Origin: Numida meleagris
Taxonomy: Eukaryota > Chordata > Aves > Galliformes > Numididae
Direction: 5' to 3'
Assembly (NCBI RefSeq): GCF_002078875.1
Contig: NC_034412.1
Coordinates: 83,928,897 to 83,992,896, forward strand
Length of the DNA: 64,000 nt
The notes below the pieces were generated by a model. The model had not been told where the DNA came from and ran no database searches. It worked only from the letters and a program-made list of their open reading frames with translations. This document shows, in pieces, positions 27,001-40,100 of the stretch. Position numbers and translations under genes: made by a program. Within the stretch, counting starts at the first letter, position 1. Each line of letters starts with the position of its first letter.

Positions 27001-30000
27001 GGCTACTTCCTTTCAAACATTACCATCGTGGAAAATTATAGTAACTAACTTAAACTGTTTTCTTTCTTCCTGTTCAAGGTGTCTCTACTACAGCTCCTAG
27101 TGGCAATGTAGCTAGTGATGCAATGTCCATTTTGGAAACAATAACTTCTCTGAACCAAGAAGCAAGTGCTGCCAGGGCTTCAACGGAAAACTCAAGTTCC
27201 AAGAACAGTGACAAAGGTGCAAAAAGACTGTTATCTCAGCAGAGTGTTGATGGTAGCACTGAAAGAAACGTGGAAGACTTGCCAGAAAAAGAGAAAGCAA
27301 TTTCTGATCTTTCAGGAGAAGGAGCTGAAATGTTTGTGAAGTGTGAAGATTCAAATGAGCTTCCTTGCCAAAATGAAGAAATAAAAAATTCAGCAAAGGA
27401 TACCAATAGTTCGTCTGTTACAATTAAAGATACAAGTAAAGAAATGCAACAGGATAGTGAAGATCAGAAGAGTAAATTAATAGATAAATGTGAAAAGAAA
27501 CCAGAAGGTGAAAGAAGAAAAGAAAAGAAAGAAAAGCTGGACAAGAAGAAAAGTGATGATACTAAGTCAAAAGAAGAGAAACAAGTAAAAGAGTCAGAAC
27601 CAGTGAAACAGTTAGTTCCAGAAAAAACTAGCAATAAACATAAAGCGTCTGAAAGTGCTAAAGAAGGTGTGATATGGGCAATGCTTTTTCTTAAAATATG
27701 GATGTGTTAAATTGTATTCAGGAGCTGAATTTGAAATGTATGTGAAACATGTTTTCTGCTAGTTCTCACAAACTAGTCACAGTTAGCTTGTGGTTCATCT
27801 CCTTTAACTGAGGTACATGAATCAGGAAACTTAGATCATTGATTCTTCAAATGTGTGCCTCCTTGGTCATGTGTTATTCCATCAAGATCTCAGAGTTCCC
27901 ACTCAGCAGTTTAAGGTGTTGAAATCTTTTTTTCCTTTTGCTATTTCTTAGTCTTAAGACTTTGTTTTCAGTGTTAAAATAACTTTTCTTTTTTTTTAAG
28001 AAAAACTTCTCAAATACAGTATTACAACTTCTCTGTTTTTCTCCTTTGCAAGAACATACATCAATAGATTCAGATACGGATGTACTCAGTGACATCACTG
28101 TCAGCTCTGTCCATACTAGTGACCTTTCTTCCTTTGAAGAGGAGAGCGAAGAAGAACCTGTGATTTCTGACAGTACCGAAGAGGGGGAGATCACATCGGA
28201 TGGTAAAACAATTAAATTGTTAATTATGGTGGTAAAATGGCAAGAAATAACATGCAACTCTTTTGTAATTTTGAGTATGTTCTCTAACAAATTTGATATT
28301 TTGCAGTATTTTCTGTTGTACCTGGGAGATATCAAATGTGGACTGATAGTATTTAGTGCAAGAGATAAATAGCGAGCATATTTTGAGTCTTTTTTTGTAA
28401 TGGTATTATATATGCTAAATGTTGTAAATCTTACTTGTACTACAGTATTTCATAGAGAACAGAACCACGTAAGCGATGGATATGAGGCTTTGCAATGAGA
28501 TTTTTACCTTCCCTTCTGCCCAAAATGTAGCATAATGCTGAAGTGATTTGTTAGAGATCCTGCAGTACTGGTTGTACTTGACTTTGTTGACTTTGTTTTC
28601 AGAGCTTAGATTTGCTCAGATTTCCAAATTCTACCAGGCCACAGCAGAAGAAACATGAATGGATCTAGCTTTAAGAGTTGGGAAACGCTAAACCTGTTTT
28701 CTGGCTGGGTTATATTTTTGTAGTTTTCTTTGTCTTGAGCAGACCACAGATTCTTAATGATTTCTGTGGATATTACTCTGAGCTTATCTTTTCTGCTCTA
28801 AAAATGCTATGTAGAAGCACTTGATTACTTGTATGTTCTCTGGCTTTGGTGTTTCCTGTAAACATGACAGATTGCATGAAATGAAAACAAGCCTTCGTAT
28901 ATTTCAAGGGCACAAATACTTTGTATGGTATGAAGTACAAGTGCTTTTGCGCCATCTCTGATAATGCTGATAAGTAAAATCTATTTCAGTTTTACTCAAG
29001 TTACATTACATTCATGTAACAAATATGTTCTGTTTATGTATTTTCAGTAAACCTATCTAGTTTTAAGTTTTTAAATGGTGTACAAATTTTTGGTGAAGGA
29101 ATGAAGCTTAGTTTATTACACAGCAGAAATAATATTCTGACTTCTTACACAGTGCTGAAAGTGGCTACATACTATAGGTGTAAAGCAACATGATTTCAGG
29201 TACAAGGATTAAGCCCTTTGTCATAACTTATTTTCCTTCTAGTATCTTGACTTTTTTTTTTTTGGCTGAACAGTGTACATAAATTAATGAATATACATTT
29301 CAGGTTTTAGTAATTTAATGGTATTTTGATCATTATGTTTTTAAAGAAAATAAGTTTTGGGGTGGCTTGTTTCTTCACGAGTTATGTTGAAAGGACTGCC
29401 TTAATTTAGTAATCTCTCCGTATGCTTAACTAACTTTTCAGATGAAGAGGAGAAAAACAATAAAAATAAGACAAAGCCTCATACTAATGAACTGAGTGAT
29501 GGGAGAGCCAAGCCTGTTCGTCATGCTTACGTTCGTAAGCCTTTTCTGTACTCCAAATACTTCAGTGATTCTGATGATGAACGAACTGTAGAGCAACGCC
29601 GTCAGTCCATTGTAAGTTTGAGTTTTGTTACTGCTCACTGTCTTCTTAACTCCTTAAACTTTCCAGCACAGAAACTTCACTTCTTACTTGGCCCTGGTTT
29701 GTAAGGGGGAGTTCGGTTTTGTTTCCTGTGTTACCAATGTCCCTTCTTCAGGCTTTAACCAGTATTGCATGATCTAGAGCAAAGCATTCCAGGGAAATGC
29801 TCTGCTGAGTATAGTTAAAAGACCTCTGGTGGAGGTTAAAAAAAAAAAAAAAAACATGTAATGACTTTGACATCTTTTCCCTGACTCTCAAATTAACAGT
29901 GTTCTGGTGTTTATAGAGAGTTTACTAAGTACATGCAAGGTCTTCATAGATGCATTCATTCTTGATTGAGTCATTAAGTGTGAAGATTAGGAACTGCCAC

Positions 30001-31130
30001 GGACACACCAAAAAAAAAAAAATAGTCCTCAGTGGTTTTAATATACATAATGAGAACTTAAGTGGTAGAAGTAGCCTTTATCTACCTATGGCCTGCCTTC
30101 AGTGTGGTTTTATGTAGAATGGGCCAGGGCTAATTACTTCAAGCTACTTCCTTATATCATTTCTTTACAAATGCGTTCCTCACAGTCCCTGAAGTCAGGA
30201 GTTGTAAGATGTCTGCAGGCAGTGAGAGGAGAGGTTTAACTATGTTTCCTCTGGGAGAAAGCACACAAAACAGGAGCAAGCAGTTCTTGTAGAGCTTTCT
30301 GCAGTGTCTAAATGCATGTTCCTAGGATAGCATTCTTTGACCCAGCTAATGGCGGGGACTTGTGGGTGGTGAGTAAGATAGGGTCTGTATTTTGCTTATG
30401 CAAATGAGGTTCGTATAGCTGGAAAAAAAATAGCAGTGAAGCAGTTATACCTACCTTTTAATTATTTTATATCTGGGGGGAAAAAAGGTTGTCTACAAGA
30501 AAACACCTATAAACAATGGTGTAGAGGTTTTTCTATGTTTTTTTCTTTTACATAGATATTTATATAAATTAGGTAATTTCATTGAAAACATCTTGGTCTC
30601 TATCTGCAGTGTTGGGCAGCAGTGAAACTCTTTGGGACTCAGCTAGTTTCACCGTACAGGGGTACTAGAGGATTCTGTTCATTTTTGAAGTACCAATTTT
30701 TTCTTTGCCTCAAGCCATAGTGTTCTGTTTTCTGTAGAATTTCCATATATCTGTAGAATATTCTTTGACCTAATGATAAATTGTTTTTTCTTCCTTGTGT
30801 ATCTCCAGGCCAAAGAAAAAGAAGAGAGACTCCTAAGAAGACGAATGAATAGAGAGAGACTTGAAGAGAAACGTAAACAGAAAACTGCAGAAAAAACAAA
30901 GTCCCTGAAAAGTGGAAGTCAAAATGCTAAAGGTATGGATGTTTTGACATTAACCTTTACTTTTTTTTTTTTTGTCTGTTGTGGTTAACCCAGCAGGTGG
31001 CTAAGCACCACACAGTCATTCGCTTACTCCCCCTCTTCCCACTAGGATGGAGGAAAGGAAACAAGGTAGAATTCATGTGTTGAGATAAAACAATTTACTA
31101 AGAGAAAAGGAAAATAATTATCACAAGTAT

Positions 31131-31168
<38 letters not shown>

Positions 31169-34100
31169 AAGTGTACATAAAAAGCAATGCACAAGCAATT
31201 GCACACCATCCCCCAATCAATGCCCGGCTAGCCTCCAAGCAGTGGAAGAGAGAGAGGGAGGAAGGGAGGGAGAGAGAGAGAGGGACCGATAAACTCCCAC
31301 CCCCCCTTAAAAACTTCTGCTCAATGTCATATCATATGGAATATCCCTTTGGCGAGTTTAGGTCATCTGTCCTGATTCTGTTCACTCCCAGCTCCTTAGG
31401 CCCTTTGCAGAGAATAGCCTTGGCTCTGTACAACATTGCTTAGCAGCAACTATAAACATGGGTGTGTTATCAACATTGTTTTTCTCATAGAACCAAAACA
31501 TAGCATCATACCAGACAATCTGAAGAAAACAATTACATCGCAGCTGAAACTAAGACAAGATCTTATTTTAAGGGAAAATAACATTCAGGATAAAATGAAG
31601 ACAATAGGTCTCTCTTCATTTCTCTTGAAAATCCAATGTTTTAATAGTGAAGTAACAAGAAAATGAATAATTCAAATTATTAATATAAAAATCTGTTTTC
31701 AGGTTTCCGTATGCATAGTTATGTTGCCTGAATATCCGTGATTATATTGCTTGCATACTCATATACATTAGTATTCTTTGCTACATTTTAGTACTTTCTA
31801 TACTGCTTTCAGTCACATTTATAGCTAAAGCAGTAATATAAAGACGTAACTTAATTATTTTACTATTTGTGCATTATATTTCAGGAAAAAGTGGCTCAAA
31901 CTTGGAAGAACCGTCAGCAAGAAGTCTTGAGTCAAAAGCTACTGGTACCAGCATTAAGGATGTGCTTAAAGAACAGAAATTCTTAGAAAAGAAAGTAGCC
32001 TTGAGCAGAAAAAGAAAAAGAGATTCAAGGTATTTGTATATTTAGTCAAAAGAAGTGAAGTCTTCAAAAATTTGTTTTTGTAGATTAAATAGATTCTCTT
32101 CAACTTTGCAGTTGACCTTACTTATTTAAACAATTTCTTTTTAAGATACTCGGTTAACTTTGTTACTAATAAGCATAAAGTTACGGCTGCTTAATGTACT
32201 GCAACTCAGCAGCCTTTGTGTGATTTTTCATGCACAGAATAGTATTGAAAAGACAAAAGAACGCACAGCTGTTAGATGTTTGTGCATCTAGTAGAAAAAA
32301 TGTGTAATGTGTCTCCATTAACTTTCATTTTCAGATCTGGCAGAGTTTCTAATATGTATTTAACGCTTTGTATTCTGTCATGTTTGGTTTGGTTTTTTTT
32401 TTTTCAACTTTCCATTAATACATTTTCATCCACTTACTACCTTGTTTCTTGACTTCCTTAAGGAAGTAAGATTAAAAAAAAAAAAAACATCAGATCAACA
32501 GTAGTGAAGCTAATCGCCTGCTTTTGTATGTATTTATAAGTATAATTTGCACATACACACACATTAAAAAAAAAAAAAGCATTACACAGAGCAACATAAG
32601 CTTGGATGCTGGAATGTACTCTGCAGTCTTTCCATAACAATAACTTTATTTCCTCAATGTCCAACTCACCCTGGTCTTTAATTTCCTATTTTATGTTTGT
32701 ATACTCATACGTATCTATCTACATACATATGTAGATAAAATAAACGAGCCACATTTCTGAAAGGTAAATACAATATTTTTTTCAAGTTTTCTTCCTTACG
32801 ATAAGTGGAGAACGTTAGTCTTTTTCTTTTTCTTTTTTTTTTTTTTTACAGAAGTCTCTTAACTCTTTTACAGGGACAACTGTAGTACTAATACTGTCAT
32901 ACTAATGTTCTCTGCTTTAAAGCAGTGTTGTCCAAAGGACATCTATGAAGTCAGTACACATAGGTTGGACAAACTGTGTAGTCAAAAGTTCTGTAACCAT
33001 GTTCTACTTAAGTATTTCAGTGTGCATTTGTCTCATCTTCAGCTTTAAGAGCAGAAAGTTTACAAAGCCATGTTAGTTTTGAGTTGCTTTTTTTTCTGAT
33101 TGCTTGTCCAAATACCTGTTTCAGGCATGCTGAAGATAGTTGGAAAAAGAAATACGAGCCATCTGAAGATGATTCTAAAGAAGTGCAAAAGACAAATGAG
33201 GTAATGTGTCTCTTAAGCTAATAAAATTAATTTCAAAAAAACTACTGTTATGATCTTTTTAATTGAAGTAATGCTTGTTCATACATCCATACCAAACTGC
33301 ATATTATTGCAGCATTTGTTCTTATGATTTTTTTTTCCTGCTTGTTCTTTCAATTGAGCTAGTGCTCTAACATTACTATAACTTTGTTTTCTGAATTCTA
33401 GTAAATGTTAGGTTGCGTTGTTTATGTTTTTGGTGCTGATTCATTTTGTACTGGAAGGAGAGGATTTGAGCTATATTCTGTAAAGCATGTTGGACTTCAG
33501 AAAGAGGGAAGTCTGTCTTACATGCGAAGACTTGATAAGTTTAATCTACTTGAACTTTTCCTTGGGAAGTTGTAACAATGTAGTCTGACTAGTACAGAAA
33601 AGAGAATTTTTACATTGCTAAAAACTCAACAATATTATTACCAAAAAAGTGATAGTTGGAAGTTAAACTAGAAGTCTAAAACTACCTCTTATGAGTTTCT
33701 GGATTTTGTTAAAACATTAAACAATGGATTTTTGAAGCAACTCATGGAATATTTGTAATGGTTATTGTCCTTTTAAACATCCATTTAAATTTCTTTTAGA
33801 AGGAAAGGTCACCTTATAAAGAAGTAATATTCAAGGTCAAGCAGACTGTTAAATTGTTTCTTTTGGCTTTCCTACAATAGCAATCAGTTGAAATAAAATT
33901 AATTTTTCTAATCGATTCTTATTGCGCTAAGTGGGTTCCCTTCTGTATTGTTTTTAAAGTTAATTTGCCTTCAACAATTGTCAGTCGTGTAGTGAAGGAA
34001 GTCTGTAACATCTGCCTACGTATATTTAACTTTCTTTTGCAGACTTGTGAAAAAAATTCTTCAAAAGAATTAAAGCATAACCATGGGAAAACTGAAACTT

Positions 34101-37100
34101 CTAAACCACTTAGAAGACTTTCAGAATCGGTACATTCAGCTGAGGAAAACAAAACTGATTCTAAAGCAGAAAAAGAACATAAAAGAAAAATCTCAACCTC
34201 TCTTCATACTGAAGGAACCCAACAGGACATTGAAACAAAGGATCCAAAAAGACAACTGGAAAGAGCAGAAGTCAATACTGATGAACTACAGAAGCAGAAA
34301 ACCATACTTAAAAATGAGAAACACCCCAAAAAAGATAGTGACACAGAAATTCAACATATAAGAAATGCTGCAAGAAAAGAAGCCAAGTCTTACAGAGATA
34401 AAAATGAAAAGGAAGTGACGGCATTAGAAGATAAACTTTCTTTAAAGCACAGATGTAAAGGAGACAGTATGCATAAATCAGTTGAAGATGTTGAACTCCA
34501 TTCTTTTGAGAAAAGTTTGAAAGGAGAAGATGGTGCTCAGAAACATAATCAACAAATGAAAATTTCCTCAGATGACAAATCTGAAAGAAAAAGTAAACAC
34601 CGAAGTGAACGGAAAATATCAGTAACTGGAAAAGATGGAAAAGGTATTTCTGAATCCACTTTAAAAGCTGAAGAGTCACTGCGTAAGGAAAATAAAAAGG
34701 ACAAGCATGTTTCAACAGAAAAATCAAGAGCAGAATACAAGTGCAAAAGGTCTCTGAGTGATTCTAGGTCACAGAAGGATTCTATAAGTGCCTCCAAGCA
34801 ACTTGCTTCTGCATCACACAAAAGAAGTGAAAGTTACTCAGAAGAAAAACATGAAATAAAATCAACTAATTCTGATTGTAATTTGAAACAAGAAGATGGT
34901 GTTCATAAAGACAGACGAAGATCTAAGAGCCTTGCAGAAGACAAAATTTTGTTGAAGTCTAAGTCAAAGAGTCATAGTAAACAATTGAAAGCATCTGAAA
35001 CAGAATTACAGGAAAATTTAGCAAAACAAGAGACTAGTCAGAAACTCGACAAAGATAAGAACGTGGAAGAGAATGATTCAGATAAACAACACAATTCCAA
35101 AAATGAAGATAAAATCTCTGACGAGAGTGGTGCTGATTTTGAGCTTGAAAGTGGAATGCAATCAACTCAGGGACCGCAGAAAGACTCCAGTCACAGAGTT
35201 AAGTTACACTCTGGAGAAAGAGGATCTGTAAAAGAGAAATGTAGAGGTGATAAGGATTTAAGTAACTCCAAGCTAGAAAGAAAGTTCTCTGTTGAAGGTC
35301 ACAAAAGCAGAAGCATAAAGCACAGCAACAAGGAAGTAAAGAAAAAGGAAGAATGTGTCAAATTGGATGATAAAGATATGAAAGAAATGGATGGTGGACG
35401 TGAAAAAATAATGGGTGTCACAGTGACAGTGGATAAAAAACAAAGTAAAAAGGTATCCTGTGAAAACAGGAAAGGCAGTATATCAAACCACAGTTTGCTT
35501 GGAGAGGAAAAGCAATCAGTTGGCATAACTGTAACCAGCTCTCTTCCAGTCCCTCAAAAGTCAAGTATGAATAGTGATGACGTGTGTTCTGGTCACGAGG
35601 GAGAGGTGATGGAACTTGATTTGGATGAAACTAAAGTACAAGAAGAATCTATAATGGAAGAAAAAAGCATTCTAAATTCAGTCCAAGCCACAGATGCCAA
35701 ATACACAGCAAAAGAAAAAATCTCTTGTGCAAGTAAGGAGTTAAAACACAGCTTGACAGATCTTGAAGCTTCTGAATCGAAGTTTCTGGCTGCAGTTGAA
35801 AAAGCTAATAAACAAGAAGATATCCCTAATAAGCAAGTTGGTGCCTTAGATGCTTTATCCAAACAAACATCAATGGATCAAGGACCCCATAAAGAAGGAG
35901 CTTATAAAATGGGTGTTGTATCTGGAAAAAGTCATAGAATCGTACTGAATGCTCCCAGTAAGGATCAAACTTCAAAAGACAGCAGAAAACCAAAGAATTT
36001 TAAAACTGTGATAAATTCTAATTCAGATAATGTTGCTTTAGCAATTGATTCTCCCAGAGAGGATGCTGCTGATCCAAAGTCCATGGATATGGATATCTCT
36101 GATTTTACACATTCTTTGGGTAGTATGTCTAAAGAAGAATGCCAAAATTCAGATGGGACATCTTTGTTTGAAGATGCTTTCACTTTGAAGAATGATGCAA
36201 AACAAGTTGTATACATGGAACAAGAAGATAGAACTCAACACTGCACTATTATGAAAGGTGGTGATGACAACACTATGACAAACAATACAGAAAAAGATAA
36301 TGAGGCACCCCATCCTGATGCAATGGAAAACAGTGCAGCTGGCTTATCTATTCAAGAAGATTATGACAAAGCATCAAAGTTAGAAAGCACTCCAAGAAGT
36401 GAGTTAAAAGACGAAAGCTTGATGACTGGTGTGACTGGAGACTGTGGAGATACACCAACAAAAGAACTTCCAGAAAAAATGAAAAGGAAAGGAAAAGAGT
36501 GCTTGAATACAGACAATTCCAGAAAGGGAGAAAGAAGCACAATGATGGATTATGTGAAACAGAATGAGACGCATGATACTTGTAATGTGATACAATGTTC
36601 CTCTGTGTTAGCATCTAAAAGAGTTCCCAACCAAACAGTCAAAGACTCTGTTCCAGTTACTGGGCAAGAAGGGAACCGTGGCATGGAAGATAAAAATGAA
36701 AGCAGTGCTGTAGGTACCAGTGCAGGAAGCGGTAAATTTAGTTTGTTGTATAGCAGCGTACAAGCAATTCCAGCCACAGTGATAGGAACTAGCACGGAAA
36801 AGATTGAGAACGCTGTAATGGCCTCTAGTACAGGAGAAGAAAGAGCTGAAGTTGCATCACATTCTGAAAAGGAAAGTGATGCTACAACCACTTGCTCAGA
36901 AGAAGAAAGTGAGATAGCATTAATCTGCACGAGCATAGAAGCTGATGAAGGTTTCACAACAGGCATATGGGTAAAAGGTGGTGAGGGGAGTAGTTTCATT
37001 ACAGGAGCAGATATTGGTGAGTGTACAGTTACAGCAGCAGAAGAAGGTGGTGGCAGTGTCGTCACTGAAGGATTAGCAGAAAGTGAAAGCTTCCTAACAA

Positions 37101-40100
37101 GTACAAAAGAAGAAGAAAATGATGACTACACCATGGTTGATGCAGAAGAAAGTGCTAAGGATTCAGTCAATGCAAGAGGAGTAGAAAATGAAGATAGTGT
37201 AAATAGTGCTGGAGCAGAAGAAAAAGATGATGCTGTAACTAGTGCAGGCTCTGAAGAGAAGCGAAAGACCTTGGCCTGTGGAGGTGCAGGCAAACTAGAA
37301 AGTTCTGTGTCCTGCTTAGGTGAAGTGGAGAGTGATGGTGCTGTAACTAGTGCAGGTACAGAATCAGGTGAAGGATCAACAAGTGGTGGCAGTTCAGGTG
37401 AATTTAGGGGCAGTATGAGAGCTGGCCATGTAAAAGAACATGAAAGTACTGTGACTTGCACAGGTGCAGAAGAAAGAGGTCATAACTTCCTTATGTGTTC
37501 AGTAACTGGTACAGATGCCCAGGGAGAAGGCTCTGTAAGTGGGGCATGTATTGCAGTGGTTACAAATAACAATGCCACAACTGGAACTAATGGTGACAAA
37601 TGTGAGGATGTTATAAATGGTGAAAGTACAGTAACCAGCACAGGCATAACTCCAGAAGATGATGCTGAAATTTCGGTTGTCTGTACAGGACTAGAAGACA
37701 GTAATGAAGGTTTTGCAGTTTGTTTAGATACTGCAAAATGTGAAAGTGCAATGGACAGCACAGGGACAAAGGAGGAAGCTAGTATCACTATAGTCAGCAT
37801 AGGTCCCTGTGATGATGAAGGTTTTGTGACTAGTACAGGCTCAAAAGAAGAGGATGAAGAAGGTGAGGGTATTGTGACCAGTACTGGAAGGGGAAATGAA
37901 GAAATTGAGCATGCTTCTACTTGTACAGGAACGGAAGGTGAAAATACACTAATTTGTATAGGTGCTGAAGAAGGTGAAAGTTCCATTATCTGCATAGTTG
38001 CTGAACAAATGGAAGCTGAGTCAGGACTGGCTGGCACAAATATAAATAAGCTTACTGTTGACAGCATGACAGATGCAGAGAAAGAAGTTAATTGTGGCAC
38101 AAACTGCAAAAGTGCTAAAGGGATAGTTGAAAGCAGTGTAACCAGTGCAAGTGCTGATGATGAGGATTCTGTGGCTGCATGCGTAGGAAAACATGAAGGT
38201 AACTTGATTCCTTTAGATGCTGAGGAGTGTGAAGGTCCTATGACTAGTGCTATGGCTCTGCAGGATAGGGGGCAGCCTGGTGCTGAAGAACATGAGAATG
38301 CCATGACCTTTGGCAGCGGAGAACTTGATGGCTCTATAAGTAGTGCCATTCCAAAGGAAGATGAGAATTCTCTTATTCCTGCTGATAGAGAAGAAAAAAT
38401 TAAAGGTGATATTATCTCTACCAGTACAGTGGAAGGAAGTGATGCTCCCTTACATTCAGCCATAGATGCCGAGGAAGGTCCACTTATTGTTGCAGGAGCA
38501 AATGAAAGTGAGGAAAGCTCTACGATTGCAGTCGATGCTGAAGGCACAGAGGTGCCCATGCCCAGCACAGCTACAGAATTTAAAGAGAGTGTGCTTGCTT
38601 TTAGCAGAAAACAGGACAAAGATGAGTGCACCATGATTTCTACAAGTATTGTAGAAGAATTTGAGGCTCCTATGTCTAGTGCCACAATTGAATATAATGG
38701 TGAGCTCCCTTCTGTGAAAACAGAAGAAATAAATGAAAATACTGTGGTTTCTATAGATACAGAAATATATGACATTCCCATGCCCAGTGCATCCAGTGCA
38801 GGAGGAGATGATGAAAGTCATCCAACTGCTAGCAATAAAGAAGAAAAAGATGAGTGTGCAATGATTTCTACAAGTGTTGTGGAAGAACAAGTAATCCTGA
38901 TGTCAGGTGAGGTCACAGAGGAGACAGTTCAACATATCTCAGAAACAGAGTCTAAAAATGAAACAGTAATGATCTCTACAAGTACAGCGGAATGCTTTGA
39001 AGTTCCTATGTCTAGTGTAGCTGTACAAGATGAAAATAAACTTACTGCTTCAGAAACAGAAGGGAGATACGAAGCTGCTATGATCACCACAAGTATGACA
39101 GAAGAATGTGAAATAGTCCTGATCAGTGCAGAACCACAAGCTGAGGATCAAATCCTTGTAGCAGAAGGAGATGAGGAGGATATCTCTCCAAATGCATCAA
39201 AGGAGTGTAAGATTGTGGAGACCGCTGCTACTGTAGATGAACAGTTTGGACTAGCTGCTTTCAATACAGATGCAAGAAGCAAAGGTTCTGTGATTTTTGT
39301 GGGAGAATGTGGAGGTCCTGTGCTGAGGGTTGCCACCAACAGTGAAGATCAAGATGCTGCTTCAAGTATAGGAGGTAAAGAAGAAGGGGCAGTGATCGCT
39401 CTGAGCACAATGGAAGAATGTGATAGTCTCTTCACCTTTACCGTCATAGAAGAAAGTCAACTTGATGCTGAGAGCTCAGAAGTAAAAGACAAAAGTGAGG
39501 AAGTTTTTAATACCGCTAACCAAATTGAATGCATCCTATCAACTGCGGGCCCAGAAAAAAGCAATAATTCTTTGCTTGTCATTGGTCAAGAGAATGAGAC
39601 CCATGAAAGTGTTGTGAGGAGAGCATCAGCAGCATCTCAGATAACTGTAGACAGTGAAATCACAGAAGCAGATGAAAACTCAGTCAATCTCATGAGTGTA
39701 GATGAAGCCCTTTGTGTGGAGATTAGTACAGAGACTGCTGTGAGTGCAAGTCCTTCCTCAGAGGTGAATGAGGATGATGAGCAAGCTCAAGACATGTTGC
39801 ATGAGGATGTTACATCAGAAATCTCTTGTATCATTTCAGAAGCATCAGTAGAGAGTGAAACATTAAGGGATATAAACTATAGCTCAAACGTGCTTTTAGA
39901 AAGTGACTTTTCTGAAATAAGGACTCCATTGCCTAGGGAACAGACTCCTTCCTTAGTTTCTGCAAGTGAATTAACTGTAAATAATCACAGTGAAGAGACT
40001 ATAGAAGCAGAACTGGGGGAAAAAGGTGACTGTCCTGTGTTGCGTGTAGAAGAGCTATGTGACAGCGATGATAAAACGAGCTTGGTCAAAATAGATGATA

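Larger units (their letters stand above)
30977..31557 (+). mobile_element. Solo LTR of an endogenous retrovirus-like element, in intron 7
   Basis: It begins TGTTGTGGTTAACCCAGCAG and CTAAGCACCACACAGTCATT, a layout I know from an abundant avian LTR family, and ends CTGAAACTAAGACA, giving TG...CA termini about 580 bp apart. Typical internal blocks are present: GAGATAAAACAATTTACTAA, GAATATCCCTTTGGCGAG and TAGCATCATACCAGA. It carries a (TG)n run and a GA-rich run. No gag, pol or env follows, so it is a solo LTR. I could not see a convincing target-site duplication, so the ends may be off by a few bases. Confidence 0.8.

Noticed and set aside
31171..31443. A 90-codon open frame in intron 7.
   Set aside because: It lies inside the solo LTR and runs through the GA-rich simple repeat, so it is not a gene.
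33965..34042. In-frame open extension of exon 10 upstream of its acceptor.
   Set aside because: The acceptor TTTCTTTTGCAG at 34042 joins exon 9 in phase and matches the mammalian exon boundary; the extra 26 codons look intronic.
37480..38781. A 433-codon open frame on the minus strand across BOD1L1 exon 10.
   Set aside because: It lies wholly antisense to the strongly supported plus-strand exon. Its openness follows from the periodic Ser/Thr/Glu codon pattern, and its product is a low-complexity Ser/Val/Pro string without similarity.
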